DNA of 64,000 bases, from contig NZ_NJAI01000001.1 of the NCBI RefSeq assembly GCF_002632725.1, forward strand, positions 512,915-576,914, in the 5' to 3' direction. Origin of the DNA: Xenorhabdus hominickii (GTDB lineage Bacteria > Pseudomonadota > Gammaproteobacteria > Enterobacterales > Enterobacteriaceae). The translations under genes and the position numbers were made by a program. Below the pieces are notes generated by a model. The model made no database searches. It was not told the origin of the DNA and worked only from the letters and a program-made list of their open reading frames with translations. This document shows, in pieces, positions 12,510 through 24,013 of this stretch; position 1 is the stretch's first letter; every line of letters starts with the position of its first letter.

Positions 12510-13841
12510 ATGTTAAATAGTTTATTAATCATTCTCTTGCTTTGCACTATTAGCGCATTTTTTTCGCTATCAGAAATTTCTCTGGCTGCTTCAAGAAGAA
12601 TCAAATTAAAGCTCATGGTAGATGAAGGGAATCTCAATGCTGCTCGCGTCCTTAAGCTGCAAGAAACCCCTGGCATGTTCTTTACGGTTGTTCAAATAGG
12701 CCTGAATGCAGTGGCAATCCTTGCAGGGATTGTAGGCGAATCCGCATTTTCGCCAGCCTTGAAATCCCTGTTCCTGAAATTCATGTCACCAGAATGGGCC
12801 CATCAGCTGGGGTTTATCTGCTCTTTCACCATCGTCACCAGTATCTTTATCCTGCTTGCTGATTTAACCCCTAAACGCATTGGTATGATTAAGCCCGAAG
12901 CCGTTGCCATGAGAATTGTCAATCCAATGCGTTTCTGTCTGACAGTTTGCCGACCACTGGTTTGGTTGTTTAATGGCCTGGCTGACTGTATCCTCAAAAT
13001 TTTTAAAATCCCGATGGAGCGCAATGAAGACATTACATCTGACGATATTTACGCTGTTGTCGAAGCAGGGGCCATTGCAGGGATACTTCGTAAAGAAGAG
13101 CATGAGTTAATCGAAAATGTTTTCGAACTGGAATCCCGTACCGTTCCCTCTGCCATGACCTCTCGTGAAAGTGTGGTCTATTTTGACAAGAATGAAGACG
13201 AAAACAGTATCAAAGAAAAAATCTCCACTCATCCACACTCTAAATTTCTTGTCTGTGATGGTGACATTGATCATGTCATAGGCTATGTGGACTCGAAGGA
13301 TTTACTCAACCGTGTGCTGAGCGGACAAAGTCTAAACTTGAAAGATGGTGTCCAAATCCGCAATGCACTGATGATCCCAGATACACTCTCACTTTCTGAT
13401 ACTTTAGAAAGTTTCAAGGCTGCTGCTGAAGATTTCGCGATTATTCTCAATGAATACGCATTGGTGATGGGCATTATTACACTTAATGACGTTATGACCA
13501 CTTTAATGGGTGATTTAATCGGTCAGAGCCAAGAAGAACAAATCGTTATCCGTGACGAAAACTCATGGCTGGTTGAAGGAGGAACGCCAATTGAAGATGT
13601 ACTCCGAGTACTTGATATCGATAATTTTCCTGATTCCAGTAATTATGAAACTATCGCTGGGTTTATGATGTTTCGCCTGCGGAAAATTCCAAAACGCACG
13701 GATTCTGTGACATTCAGTGGCTATAAATTTGAAGTTGTGGATATCGATAACTACAAAATCGATCAACTACTGGTAACAAAAGTGGTCGATACAACCACAC
13801 AACCCAATCATTCTAGCTACGACCAGAAATATGAAGCATAA
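12510..13841 (+). CDS. ytfL: DUF21/CBS/CorC-HlyC membrane protein YtfL (PaeA-like)
   Basis: This 443-residue inner-membrane protein has the DUF21 domain with four hydrophobic segments (first 190 residues, starting MLNSLLIILLLCTISAFF). A CBS pair follows (about 205-335), then a C-terminal CorC/HlyC transporter-associated domain (about 345-430). The enterobacterial orthologue is YtfL/PaeA, reported as a polyamine (putrescine/cadaverine) exporter; older annotations call it hemolysin-like. It appears monocistronic. Confidence 0.9.
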   Translation: MLNSLLIILLLCTISAFFSLSEISLAASRRIKLKLMVDEGNLNAARVLKLQETPGMFFTVVQIGLNAVAILAGIVGESAFSPALKSLFLKFMSPEWAHQLGFICSFTIVTSIFILLADLTPKRIGMIKPEAVAMRIVNPMRFCLTVCRPLVWLFNGLADCILKIFKIPMERNEDITSDDIYAVVEAGAIAGILRKEEHELIENVFELESRTVPSAMTSRESVVYFDKNEDENSIKEKISTHPHSKFLVCDGDIDHVIGYVDSKDLLNRVLSGQSLNLKDGVQIRNALMIPDTLSLSDTLESFKAAAEDFAIILNEYALVMGIITLNDVMTTLMGDLIGQSQEEQIVIRDENSWLVEGGTPIEDVLRVLDIDNFPDSSNYETIAGFMMFRLRKIPKRTDSVTFSGYKFEVVDIDNYKIDQLLVTKVVDTTTQPNHSSYDQKYEA

Positions 13842-13858
13842 AGAATAGTGAATCAAAA

Positions 13859-13876
13859 AACGGCCGCAAGGCCGTT
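13859..13876 (-). terminator. ytfK terminator (may also serve ytfL)
   Basis: AACGGCC-GCAA-GGCCGTT is a 7-bp GC-rich stem closed by a stable GNRA tetraloop. The A-run on the plus strand (13855-13860) becomes a U-tract on the minus strand, so the primary direction is out of ytfK. Confidence 0.8.
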
Positions 13877-13939
13877 AAGTATATTGATGATGTGTATCCA
13901 TAAACCACATATCTATCAATAAATGAGCTGTGTAAAAAA

Positions 13940-14146
13940 TTACCCCATTTCGGTCTGTAAACGCAACACTTGTTGGTTAACTTCGCTCATTACATGGAAG
14001 TGGCGCTTATCTTTTATCCTTGGAGGTAAAATTTTCCCATAGTTAAATTCAAAAGCGCCCATGTCCTTAATGTATAAACGTCCACTAAATAGAGTTTTTA
14101 CGTAGAGAGCAATTTTCAGTGGATTGTAGTGGTGAAAGATTTTCAT
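13940..14146 (-). CDS. ytfK: YtfK, DUF1107 stringent-response modulator
   Basis: This 68-residue protein is nearly colinear with E. coli YtfK: a basic N-terminus ([20 protein letters not shown]), a central [13 protein letters not shown], and a C-terminal [15 protein letters not shown]. In E. coli, YtfK promotes SpoT-dependent (p)ppGpp accumulation under phosphate and fatty-acid starvation. It has its own terminator on the minus strand and faces ytfL convergently, with ytfJ divergent on the other side. Confidence 0.93.
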   Translation of the reverse strand: MKIFHHYNPLKIALYVKTLFSGRLYIKDMGAFEFNYGKILPPRIKDKRHFHVMSEVNQQVLRLQTEMG

Positions 14147-14471
14147 CTCTGTTTTTTTCCTCCCATGCTTCTTACGATACTATTTTCTCATATCACATAA
14201 TCAATCGATAAAAAGACTCATCATTGTTATGTCAGATGTATAGACTAGGTATAGAGAAATTTGTTCCCCTATCATCAAGATTCAATCACTAAATTTATAT
14301 AATATGATGAAATAACAAAGCATTATGTTGCATTACTTGTCAGTTTTTTCATATTTTGTTTTAAATGTTACTAAATTGTTTACTTTGTCGAGGACAGACC
14401 AGTTAACAAGCGCTATGCTGAATATGACATTCCCTGATAACATGCCACACCATGCCAAATAAGGAATAAAC
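14147..14471. other. ytfK-ytfJ divergent intergenic region
   Basis: This 325-bp AT-rich gap must contain the promoters of both ytfK and ytfJ. I see no third ORF and no strong hairpin. A CTGACATA-like sequence on the minus strand near 14230 recalls half a Pho box, but the second half is poor, so I do not call an operator. Confidence 0.4.
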
Positions 14472-15029
14472 ATGATAAAAAACATTGTGTTATCTGCGAT
14501 ATTAAGTTTAACGCCAATATTCGCATTCGCCCATAACATCACATTGGGGCAACATGTCCCAGCGACCAGTGTGACAGATAAGGGTGAGCTGTTGCTTAAC
14601 GATAACAAGTTCAGCTATCAAGAGTGGGACACGGCTGAGTTGCCGGGAAAAGTGAGAACTATCCAGCATATTGCTGGCCGTAGTTCTGCAAAAGAGATGA
14701 ATGACCCTCTGATTCAAGCCTTGAAAAATGCCAATTTCCCCAAGGATAAGTATCAAACAACCAGCATAGTGAATACTGACGACGCAATTTTTGGCACCAG
14801 CGTTTTCGTTCGTAATAGCCTCGAAGACAGTAAAAAACAGTTCCCGTGGTCACAATTTATTGTCGACAGCAACGGGCAGGCTAAAAAAGCGTGGGAGCTG
14901 GAATCCAAAAGTTCAGCAATCATTGTTCTGGATAAAAATGGTAACGTGAAATTTATCAAAGATGGAAAATTAAGTAACGAAGAGATCACACACGTTGTCA
15001 GCATGATCGAAGAAGAACTGAAAAAATAA
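14472..15029 (+). CDS. ytfJ: YtfJ-family periplasmic thioredoxin-fold protein
   Basis: This 185-residue protein has a clear signal peptide (MIKNIVLSAILSLTPIFAFA, cleaved before HNITLGQ). The body matches the YtfJ family, a thioredoxin-like fold without a CxxC pair: the strand segments FIVDSNG and AIIVLDKNGNVKFIKDG are recognisable. The function is unknown. The start has a TAAGGAAT ribosome-binding site. It is convergent with cysQ. Confidence 0.9.
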   Translation: MIKNIVLSAILSLTPIFAFAHNITLGQHVPATSVTDKGELLLNDNKFSYQEWDTAELPGKVRTIQHIAGRSSAKEMNDPLIQALKNANFPKDKYQTTSIVNTDDAIFGTSVFVRNSLEDSKKQFPWSQFIVDSNGQAKKAWELESKSSAIIVLDKNGNVKFIKDGKLSNEEITHVVSMIEEELKK

Positions 15030-15065
15030 TCTGAATTTAAATCACGATAATTTTATTATAGTTCA

Positions 15066-15100
15066 GTGATAATGGTTTCTCTACAGTAAGCCATTATCAC
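15066..15100. terminator. Hairpin between convergent ytfJ and cysQ
   Basis: A perfect 10-bp stem GTGATAATGG / CCATTATCAC (15066-15075 and 15091-15100) has a 15-nt loop. It sits between two convergent genes. Tails are AT-rich rather than clean U-tracts. Confidence 0.5.
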
Positions 15101-15107
15101 CTGAATA

Positions 15108-15851
15108 TTAAAAAATGCTGACTCTGAATCCTGGGTTTAGGAAAGATTCACGTGGTGTATAATCCAGCGTCTTCCCTTGCCAATCCGTAACATGCGCACC
15201 AGCGGCAATTGCAATGGCATGACCAGCACCAGTATCCCAGATATTGGTTGGCCCAAAACGTGGGTAAAGTTGGGCTTTTCCTTCTGCAACCATACAGAAC
15301 TTCAGTGAAGATCCCACCGAAAGCGTATCATGAACCCCCAACTGAGCAAGATAGTCTCTCAATTCTTCATCATCCCGATGAGAACGGCTGACGACCACGA
15401 TTGGCGGTGCTGCTGGAATAACTTTAATGGGCAGAAATTGTCCCTTATCTTCTTTCCACGCCTGACGTCCTTGCCCTGAATACAACACATCCCGCACAGG
15501 AACATAAATAACCCCCATTACAGGTACACCGTCTTCAATCAAAGCAATATTGACAGTAAACTCGCCATTTCGGCGAATAAACTCTTTCGTGCCATCCAAA
15601 GGATCAACCAGCCAGTAACGCCGCCAATTTTTCCGTTCTTCCCATGTGGGTGGATCTTCTTCAGATAGCAACGGGATATCAGGCGCAATACGCAACAATC
15701 CGATTTTAATGATCTTATGGGCGGCAATATCCGCAGCGGTCACTGGCGAATCATCCGTTTTGTGTTCTACTTGCAACGGTTGCTCAGCCTGATAGACCTC
15801 CATGATCGCCGCTCCTGCATCCCGTGCCAATTGGCAGATCTGTTGTAGCAT
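15108..15851 (-). CDS. cysQ: 3'(2'),5'-bisphosphate nucleotidase CysQ
   Basis: CysQ hydrolyses 3'-phosphoadenosine-5'-phosphate to AMP, removing the by-product of sulfate assimilation. It belongs to the inositol monophosphatase superfamily; the metal-binding [12 protein letters not shown] and C-terminal [16 protein letters not shown] motifs are both intact. The second of two adjacent ATGs (15851) has an AGAGG box at 6 nt and gives 247 residues (E. coli 246). The frame extends five more codons upstream. Confidence 0.95.
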   Translation of the reverse strand: MLQQICQLARDAGAAIMEVYQAEQPLQVEHKTDDSPVTAADIAAHKIIKIGLLRIAPDIPLLSEEDPPTWEERKNWRRYWLVDPLDGTKEFIRRNGEFTVNIALIEDGVPVMGVIYVPVRDVLYSGQGRQAWKEDKGQFLPIKVIPAAPPIVVVSRSHRDDEELRDYLAQLGVHDTLSVGSSLKFCMVAEGKAQLYPRFGPTNIWDTGAGHAIAIAAGAHVTDWQGKTLDYTPRESFLNPGFRVSIF

Positions 15852-16014
15852 CATACACCTCTGCATTCACTGTTCAGCGATACCCGTAATTTCTCAAATT
15901 ACCGCTTTGCTGGCCGTAACCTGAAACCTATTTAGGGTATTTTACTTGAAGCTACATTTTTAGCGTATTTTTGTACAGAAATAGCGAATAGTTTATTCCT
16001 GAACATGTGCAAAA

Positions 16015-16038
16015 AAATAGCCGGCTAAGCGGCTATTT
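16015..16038 (-). terminator. fklB terminator
   Basis: AAATAGCCG pairs with CGGCTATTT (16015-16023 and 16030-16038) around a 6-nt loop. The plus-strand A-run becomes a seven-base U-tract on the minus strand just after fklB. Confidence 0.85.
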
Positions 16039-16056
16039 AGATAATTCAACAGAGAA

Positions 16057-16677
16057 TTACAAGATTTCAAGTAACTCTACTTCGAAGATCAGTGCACTAT
16101 AAGGAGGGATAGAGGCACCGGCACCTCGCTCACCATAAGCCAGATTCTGAGGAATATAGAGTTCCCATTTAGAACCGACTGGCATCAGAGTCAAGGCTTC
16201 AATCCAGCCAGGGATCACGCCACTAACTGGAAACTCTGCTGGAGTACCACGTTGTACTGAACTATCAAATACCGTGCCATCAATCAGGCGACCTGTATAG
16301 TGAACACGAACACGATCGGTACGCGCTGGGATAGCGCCTTCGCCTTGTGTCAGGACTGAAAACTGTAAACCAGATTCAGTGCTGCTTACACCTTCACGCT
16401 GTGCATTTTCTGCCAGAAATTTTTGGCCTTCTTCTGCCATCGCCTGCTGATGTTCACGACGAACGCTATCGGCACGTTCATGTACCTCACGCAGCGCACG
16501 ATGCAGTTCTTCAACAGGGATAGCTGGAGCACGGCTTTCCAGTGCATCACACAGCCCTGCCAACAGCGCTTCTGGCTCCAACCCTTGTAAACCAGATTCC
16601 TGTAATTGCTGCCCAACCTGCAGACCAATACCGTAACTTGCCCGCGCTTCAATAGATTCAAAAGAAGGTGTTGTCAT
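16057..16677 (-). CDS. fklB: FKBP-type peptidyl-prolyl isomerase FklB (FKBP22)
   Basis: This 206-residue protein has the E. coli FklB length. It has an N-terminal helical dimerisation domain (residues 1-95, [12 protein letters not shown]) and a C-terminal FKBP domain (about 100-206) with [18 protein letters not shown] and the active-site region [18 protein letters not shown]. It catalyses cis-trans isomerisation of prolyl bonds, and no signal peptide is present. It is monocistronic with its own terminator. Confidence 0.97.
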   Translation of the reverse strand: MTTPSFESIEARASYGIGLQVGQQLQESGLQGLEPEALLAGLCDALESRAPAIPVEELHRALREVHERADSVRREHQQAMAEEGQKFLAENAQREGVSSTESGLQFSVLTQGEGAIPARTDRVRVHYTGRLIDGTVFDSSVQRGTPAEFPVSGVIPGWIEALTLMPVGSKWELYIPQNLAYGERGAGASIPPYSALIFEVELLEIL

Positions 16678-16810
16678 GAAAATACCTGTTATTAAATAAG
16701 TGAAGGGCCAAGCATAACAGCACTACCTAAATGGGTAAACGCGTGAAGGATTTTAATCGGGATCAATAACGTGAAACATTAATGTTTGAAAGGTCACTGC
16801 ATCATGACAA

Positions 16811-16843
16811 ACAAAAAACGCTGGCAATGCCAGCGTTTTTTGT
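16811..16843. terminator. Terminator of the rpsF-priB-rpsR-rplI operon
   Basis: A perfect 15-bp stem (16811-16825 and 16829-16843) has a three-base loop. The core is CGCTGGC / GCCAGCG and it is flanked by A and T runs on both sides. It lies 25 bp after the rplI stop and is the strongest hairpin in the left half. Confidence 0.92.
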
Positions 16844-16868
16844 CACATGTTCTTCAGCTAATCTAAGA

Positions 16869-17321
16869 TTAAGCTTCTGGAACGATGTTAACGTTCAACT
16901 GTGCGAATACATCGCTGTGTACTTGGAAGTGAACTTCGTGCTCACCAACAGTACGCAGAACGCCGTTAGACAGGCGAACTTCACTCTTAGCTACTTCAAC
17001 GCCAGCTGCAGTAACTGCATCAGAGATATCGCGAGTACCGATAGAACCGAACAGTTTACCTTCGTCACCTGCTTTAGAAGCGATGGTAACGGAGCCCAGT
17101 GCAGTGATTTTCTCTGCACGAGCTTGCGCTGCTGCCAGAACGTCAGCCAGTTTAGCTTCCAGTTCTGCACGGCGAGCTTCGAAGAATTCGACGTTTTTCT
17201 TAGTCGCAGGAACAGCTTTGCCCTGTGGTACTAAGAAGTTACGGGCATAACCCGCTTTAACGTTAACTTGGTCACCCAGGCTACCCAGGTTCGCTACTTT
17301 ATCAAGCAGAATAACTTGCAT
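16869..17321 (-). CDS. rplI: Ribosomal protein L9
   Basis: This 50S subunit protein has 150 residues. The N-terminal 23S-binding domain begins [19 protein letters not shown] and carries the conserved [14 protein letters not shown] long linking helix rich in Glu and Ala follows, then the C-terminal domain. It is the last gene of the rpsF-priB-rpsR-rplI operon. The minus strand has a good AGGATAAGG-like ribosome-binding site. Confidence 0.98.
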   Translation of the reverse strand: MQVILLDKVANLGSLGDQVNVKAGYARNFLVPQGKAVPATKKNVEFFEARRAELEAKLADVLAAAQARAEKITALGSVTIASKAGDEGKLFGSIGTRDISDAVTAAGVEVAKSEVRLSNGVLRTVGEHEVHFQVHSDVFAQLNVNIVPEA

Positions 17322-17359
17322 TACCTTATCCTCTCAAAGTCGTTAATGGACTGGGCCTA

Positions 17360-17909
<550 letters not shown>

Positions 17910-17914
17910 GAAGA

Positions 17915-18313
17915 TTACTCTTCAGAATCCCCAGCTTCATCAACATCATCAACCAGGCCTTCTTCCAAGACCAGATCACGGCTGCGACGTTCGTCTTTAG
18001 CCTTAACCATTGGTGATGCTTCAGTTACTGCGTGCTTAACGCGCATAACCATGCTGCGGATAACGGCATCGTTGAAGCGGAAATTAGTTTCCAGCTCATC
18101 AATCGCTTCTTGTGGCGCTTCAACGTTCAGCAGAACGTAGTGAGCCTTGTGCAGTTTGTTGATTGGGTAAGCCAGTTGACGACGACCCCAGTCTTCCAGA
18201 CGGTGAATCTGACCTTGCGCGTTAGTGATAGTCGCACTGTAACGCTCGATCATGCCCGGAACCTGTTCGCTTTGGTCAGGATGGACCATAAAAACGATTT
18301 CGTAATGACGCAT
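17915..18313 (-). CDS. rpsF: Ribosomal protein S6
   Basis: This 132-residue 30S protein binds S18 and is modified by RimK in E. coli; the acidic C-terminal tail ([11 protein letters not shown]) is the usual glutamylation region. The open frame starts two codons earlier, but ATG 18313 (MRHYEIVF) has an AAGGAG box 8 nt upstream, while the upstream ATG is only 2 nt from it. First gene of the operon, preceded by a clear promoter and a leader structure. Confidence 0.97.
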   Translation of the reverse strand: MRHYEIVFMVHPDQSEQVPGMIERYSATITNAQGQIHRLEDWGRRQLAYPINKLHKAHYVLLNVEAPQEAIDELETNFRFNDAVIRSMVMRVKHAVTEASPMVKAKDERRSRDLVLEEGLVDDVDEAGDSEE

Positions 18314-18339
18314 TAGCATTGCTCCTTACGGATTATTCA

Positions 18340-18374
18340 GCCTCCTGTCAGGGTCAGCCGTGGCCCATGGAGGC
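18340..18374 (-). promoter_or_regulatory. Candidate S6:S18 autoregulatory leader structure
   Basis: In the rpsF 5' leader, GCCTCC (18340-18345 on plus) pairs with GGAGGC (18369-18374). The enclosed loop contains a CCACGG element on the RNA strand. A CCG-containing hairpin bound by the S6:S18 complex is known in rpsF leaders of many bacteria; position and composition fit, but the exact fold was not computed. Confidence 0.5.
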
Positions 18375-18412
18375 AAGGAACGTATTTGATACGGCTGAAA
18401 AATCGACGCGTC

Positions 18413-18441
18413 ACTATACCCGCACAATAAAAAAAACTCAA
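18413..18441 (-). promoter_or_regulatory. rpsF operon sigma-70 promoter
   Basis: On the minus strand, -35 TTGAGT (18436-18441) and -10 TATAGT (18413-18418) are separated by exactly 17 bp. A GACGCG GC-rich discriminator follows, as expected for a stringently controlled ribosomal-protein promoter. The predicted leader is about 90 nt. Confidence 0.75.
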
Positions 18442-18498
18442 GGTACGAGAGAGAAAAACGCGTTTATTCTTCTTTACTGATGGTTTTAGCTGGGCACT

Positions 18499-19236
18499 TT
18501 ACTGGGCGTTTCTCTGTCGCACGATTTCAAACAGACATATCCCTGTTGCAACCGATACGTTCAGAGAAGAGACCGAACCCGCCATTGGAATACTAATTAA
18601 TTCATCACAATGCTCACGCGTCAGTCGGCGCATACCTTCACCTTCTGCGCCCATCACCAAAGCCATAGGACCCGTCAATTTGCTCTCATATAAAGTATGA
18701 GTCGCTTCACCTGCGGTTCCAACAATCCAGACATTGTGTTCTTGCAACAAACGCAAAGTACGGGCAAGGTTTGTGACACGGATCAGCGGAACGCTTTCCG
18801 CAGCACCACAGGCAACTTTTTTGGCTGTCGCATTCAGTTGTGCGGAGCGATCGCGGGGAACAATCACCGCATCAACACCGGCAGCATCCGCAGTACGCAG
18901 GCAAGCCCCGAGATTATGCGGGTCTGTGACACCATCCAGTACCAGTAGGAAAGGACGATCCAACTGAGACAGCAAATCAGGCAAATCATTTTCCTGATAC
19001 TGACGTCCCGGCTTGACCCGTGCAATAATCCCTTGGTGTACCGCATTTTCTGTTTGCGCATCCAACCATTGACGATTGGCAAGTTGCACTGCAATGCCGA
19101 TACTTTCCAATTCCTGCAATAATGGAGTTAAACGGCGATCCTCACGCCCTTTCAGGACGTAAACTTCCATGAATCGCTGCGGATCACTCTCCAACAAAGC
19201 TTTAACGGCATGAATACCGTAGATAATTTCACTCAT
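18499..19236 (-). CDS. rlmB: 23S rRNA (guanosine-2251-2'-O)-methyltransferase
   Basis: RlmB is a SPOUT-class SAM-dependent methyltransferase that modifies G2251 in the ribosomal P loop. At 245 residues it has an N-terminal L30e-like substrate-binding domain ([16 protein letters not shown]) and a trefoil-knot catalytic domain. Motif 1 ([16 protein letters not shown]), motif 2 (MGAEGEGM) and motif 3 ([17 protein letters not shown]) are all intact. It is the third gene of nsrR-rnr-rlmB. Confidence 0.97.
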   Translation of the reverse strand: MSEIIYGIHAVKALLESDPQRFMEVYVLKGREDRRLTPLLQELESIGIAVQLANRQWLDAQTENAVHQGIIARVKPGRQYQENDLPDLLSQLDRPFLLVLDGVTDPHNLGACLRTADAAGVDAVIVPRDRSAQLNATAKKVACGAAESVPLIRVTNLARTLRLLQEHNVWIVGTAGEATHTLYESKLTGPMALVMGAEGEGMRRLTREHCDELISIPMAGSVSSLNVSVATGICLFEIVRQRNAQ

Positions 19237-19348
19237 GACTGACTGATACCTAACCTTCTGATATCTCTACTGATACCGAAAAAATGGAGGGCAGCTGAAA
19301 CCACCCTGATTTACTGTTTTTACGGATTGATTCTTACTGGCTATTGGC

Positions 19349-21781
19349 TCACGCTTTTTTCGCGCGTTTTGCTTTCAGTTTTTCCGCAATTCTTTTGGTT
19401 TTGTCTGACGGTTTTTTCTTCTTACTGGGTTTAGGTGATTTCGGATTTTCCGCACTTTTCTTTTTACGGAAGGAGCTGTCTGACTCAAAATTGGCTGATT
19501 TTTTATTATCACGGCCTTTTTTGTCCTTTTTACGCTCTGAAGTGCCTTTTTTCACTTTATCACGCACAGTCTTACCCGGATTACGCGCTTTACGTGTTGT
19601 TGAAAGCAAAGCGAAATCAATTTTACGCTCATCCATGTGAACCGCTTCCACACGGATCTCTACCTCATCTCCCAAGCGATAAGTCTGCCCAGAAGATTCA
19701 CCAATCAGACGCTGACCAACATTATCATATCTGTAATAATCATTATCCAGCGTCGATACATGTACCAAACCGTCAATGAACAGGTCATTCAGGCGGACAA
19801 AAAAGCCAAAGCCTGTCACGCTAGTGATCACCCCAGTGAAAACGTTGCCCACCTGATCTTGCATAAAATCACATTTCAGCCAATCAGCTACATCCCTTGT
19901 CGCTTCATCGGCCCGACGCTCAGTCAAGGAACAGTGGTCGCCTAATTGCAACATGTGCTCCATGTCGTTGTGCCAACCTCCTGTTGGAGTCCAACGATCC
20001 TCAACAATACCCTTCTCTTGCGCCAATAAATATTTGATCGCCCGATGCAGTGCCAAATCGGGATAGCGGCGAATTGGCGAAGTAAAGTGAGAGTATGCAC
20101 GTAGTGCCAAACCAAAGTGTCCCCGATTTTCCGGCTCATAGATTGCCTGTTTCATGGAACGCAATAACATGGTTTGCAATAATTCATGATCCGGTCGATC
20201 CGCGACGTCTTTCATCAATTGCGCATAATCTTTCGGTTCTGGCTGCATTCCTCCCAATAGAGTCAGCCCCAACTCATTGAAGACCGAACGCAGGTTCAGA
20301 ATACTTTCTTCTCTCGGACGATCATGAATACGATATAACGCAGGTTCATTGTGCTTCTCAACAAAGCGAGCTGCCGCAATATTCGCCAATATCATGCACT
20401 CTTCAATAAGCTTATGGGCATCGTTACGTACAACTGGCTCAATTCTCTCAATGCGACGTTCTGCATTAAAGATAAATTTGGCTTCTTCAGACTCAAACGA
20501 AATTGCGCCCCGCTCTTCGCGCGCTTGTTCCAATGCCTGATAAAGTTCATGCAAATGCTCAATATGCTTGACCAACGGCTTGTAGTGATCACGCCATTCT
20601 TGATCTCCCTGCAAGATCTTCCAAACTTTCGTATAGGTCAAACGCGCATGAGAATTCATAACTGCTTCGTAAAACTTATAGGAAGATAGCTTTCCTTGTG
20701 CAGAAATGGTCATTTCACATACCATACACAGGCGATCAACTTCTGGATTGAGGGAACACAATCCATTCGACAGAATTTCCGGCAGCATCGGTACGACTTG
20801 GGATGGAAAATAGACCGAGTTACCACGGCTGCGCGCTTCCGTATCCAACGGTGTTTGCGGACGTACATAGTAGCTGACATCGGCGATCGCTACCCACAAA
20901 CGCCAACCGCCGCCACGTTTTTTCTCACAATATACGGCATCATCAAAGTCACGGGCATCTTCGCCGTCGATCGTCACCAGCGGTAATTCACGCAAATCAA
21001 CGCGACCTTGCTTGGCAGATTCCGGCACTTGTTCATCCAAATCAACCACCTGTTTTTCTACCATTGGCGGCCAGCTATGGGGAATTTCATGAGTACGAAG
21101 CGCAATTTCAACCGCCATGTTCGTTCCCATGGTTTCGCCCAATACTTCAACAATTTTTCCGATAGCTTTAGTTCGGCGTGTCGGGTGATTCGTTAGCTCA
21201 ACCACCACAACATTGCCCATTCTCGCTCCGCAAACTTCTTCTTTGGGGATCAAAATATCGAAGCACAGGCGACTATCATCGGGGACGACAAATCCCATGC
21301 CTGCATCCATAAAATAGCGGCCAACAATTTGGCTGCTCTTTGGCTCTAATACTCTCACTATCCGCACTTCAATGCGGCCTTTTCTGTCTGGCCGCAAAGG
21401 TTGTGCCAGTACAACATCACCGTGGATTGCCATTTTCATCTGTTCTGCGGCCAGATAAAAATCTTCTTTATGACCTTCTACACGCAGGAAACCATAGCCA
21501 TCACGATGTCCAATCACCGTGCCTTTCAACAAATCCAGTCGTTCTGGTAACGCATAACATTGACGACGGGTAAAAACCAACTGTCCATCACGTTCCATTG
21601 CCCGCAAACGGCGGCGCAATGCTTCCAACGCTTCTGCGCTGGTTAACTGAAGTTCTTGTGCTAATTCCTGACGGCTTACCGGAGTGGTGTGTTTAGAAAT
21701 GATATCCAAGATGTATTCACGGCTTGGGATAGGAGATTCGTATTTTTCAGCCTCTCGTTCCTGAAAAGGATCTTTTGACAT
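19349..21781 (-). CDS. rnr: Ribonuclease R
   Basis: RNase R is a processive 3'-5' exoribonuclease that degrades structured RNA. The start at ATG 21781 (third codon of the open frame) has an AGAGGA box 6 nt upstream; it gives 810 residues (E. coli 813). Order: an N-terminal helix-turn-helix, cold-shock domains (about 80-240), the RNB catalytic domain with [13 protein letters not shown] holding the metal-binding aspartates, an S1 domain (about 640-725), and a Lys/Ser-rich basic tail. It lies 31 bp after nsrR. Confidence 0.96.
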   Translation of the reverse strand: MSKDPFQEREAEKYESPIPSREYILDIISKHTTPVSRQELAQELQLTSAEALEALRRRLRAMERDGQLVFTRRQCYALPERLDLLKGTVIGHRDGYGFLRVEGHKEDFYLAAEQMKMAIHGDVVLAQPLRPDRKGRIEVRIVRVLEPKSSQIVGRYFMDAGMGFVVPDDSRLCFDILIPKEEVCGARMGNVVVVELTNHPTRRTKAIGKIVEVLGETMGTNMAVEIALRTHEIPHSWPPMVEKQVVDLDEQVPESAKQGRVDLRELPLVTIDGEDARDFDDAVYCEKKRGGGWRLWVAIADVSYYVRPQTPLDTEARSRGNSVYFPSQVVPMLPEILSNGLCSLNPEVDRLCMVCEMTISAQGKLSSYKFYEAVMNSHARLTYTKVWKILQGDQEWRDHYKPLVKHIEHLHELYQALEQAREERGAISFESEEAKFIFNAERRIERIEPVVRNDAHKLIEECMILANIAAARFVEKHNEPALYRIHDRPREESILNLRSVFNELGLTLLGGMQPEPKDYAQLMKDVADRPDHELLQTMLLRSMKQAIYEPENRGHFGLALRAYSHFTSPIRRYPDLALHRAIKYLLAQEKGIVEDRWTPTGGWHNDMEHMLQLGDHCSLTERRADEATRDVADWLKCDFMQDQVGNVFTGVITSVTGFGFFVRLNDLFIDGLVHVSTLDNDYYRYDNVGQRLIGESSGQTYRLGDEVEIRVEAVHMDERKIDFALLSTTRKARNPGKTVRDKVKKGTSERKKDKKGRDNKKSANFESDSSFRKKKSAENPKSPKPSKKKKPSDKTKRIAEKLKAKRAKKA

Positions 21782-21812
21782 CGTCATTCCTCTGTTGTCA
21801 TCAGCAAGCTGT

Positions 21813-22244
21813 TTATCCCCTTACTTCATTAGCTAAAAGCAACTGATAAAGGGGACGATTGTCTTCAACCATATCGGCTAAAGTATGTTTATCCAACTCT
21901 TCCAAAAAATTCTCTACCGCTTGATTCAAGACTGATTTTAAGCGACATGCAGGCGTGATTTGACAGGCACTACAATTAACCAAGGAAAGCGGCTCCAATG
22001 AACGAACCACATCACCAATTCTGATCTCACGGGCGGGTTTACCCAGACTAATGCCACCATTTTTTCCTCTGACAGCATTTACCAGCCCTAAGTGGCTAAG
22101 TTGATTGATGATTTTTACCATGTGGTTACGTGAGACACCATAAACTTCGGTCACCTCTGTAATACTCGTCATTTGCCCTTCCGGCAAAGACGCCATATAG
22201 ATCAGAGCACGTAAGCCGTAATCGGTAAAACTGGTTAACTGCAC
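21813..22244 (-). CDS. nsrR: Nitric-oxide-sensing repressor NsrR
   Basis: NsrR is an Rrf2-family repressor whose iron-sulfur cluster reacts with NO. Of two in-frame GTG codons, the second (22244) has an AGAGG box 5 nt upstream and gives 143 residues starting [17 protein letters not shown], as in E. coli, where nsrR also begins with GTG. The winged helix with [14 protein letters not shown] is intact. The three cluster cysteines are Cys91, Cys94 and Cys100, a C-x2-C-x5-C spacing against C-x4-C-x5-C in E. coli. It heads nsrR-rnr-rlmB. Confidence 0.92.
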   Translation of the reverse strand: MQLTSFTDYGLRALIYMASLPEGQMTSITEVTEVYGVSRNHMVKIINQLSHLGLVNAVRGKNGGISLGKPAREIRIGDVVRSLEPLSLVNCSACQITPACRLKSVLNQAVENFLEELDKHTLADMVEDNRPLYQLLLANEVRG

Positions 22245-22418
22245 ACTCACCTCTGGGAGACTGAATATAGCGGAATTTATTTGGAACCAAAAAATATCGG
22301 TTTATTGGTTTTCGTTAGTTGTTCATTATTATGTGGGTATTTTAAAAATTAAGCAAAATGAGCCACTCGTTTTAAAATTATCATTAAAAAAATCTTTAAA
22401 AAACATCCTAAAAACAAA

Positions 22419-22439
22419 AACCGGGCATAAAGCCCGGTT
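22419..22439 (-). terminator. purA terminator
   Basis: AACCGGGC / GCCCGGTT (22419-22426 and 22432-22439) has a 5-nt loop. The plus-strand A-run gives a U-tract in the purA transcript. Confidence 0.88.
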
Positions 22440-22467
22440 ATGTGTACTTGAAAGATTAAGCTATCAA

Positions 22468-23775
<1,308 letters not shown>

Positions 23776-23909
23776 TCACTCGGTTGCTTAAAAATGGATT
23801 CTACCATCTCATTTAGCACCTTTCAGTATTTTTTGTTACTTCTATTATTTCGTTTCGTTATATAAATGGTCTGTTAAGTAAGCATTGGTAATGATGACAG
23901 AAACAAAAA

Positions 23910-23934
23910 GCCACTGTATGTTTTTTACAGTGGC
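23910..23934 (-). terminator. hflC terminator, end of the hfl superoperon
   Basis: GCCACTGTA / TACAGTGGC (23910-23918 and 23926-23934) has a 7-nt T-rich loop. The adjacent plus-strand A-run gives a U-tract on the minus strand. Confidence 0.82.
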
Positions 23935-24013
23935 CTGATAATCGGCCAGATATAACAGCCGCATTAATGATTTTTTGTCAATTACAGTAATTGCAGTTTA
24001 TCTGCTAATCGAC

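Noticed and set aside
14220..14250. Possible Pho box upstream of ytfK
   Set aside because: Only one half-site (CTGACATA) is recognisable and the spacing to a second half is wrong.
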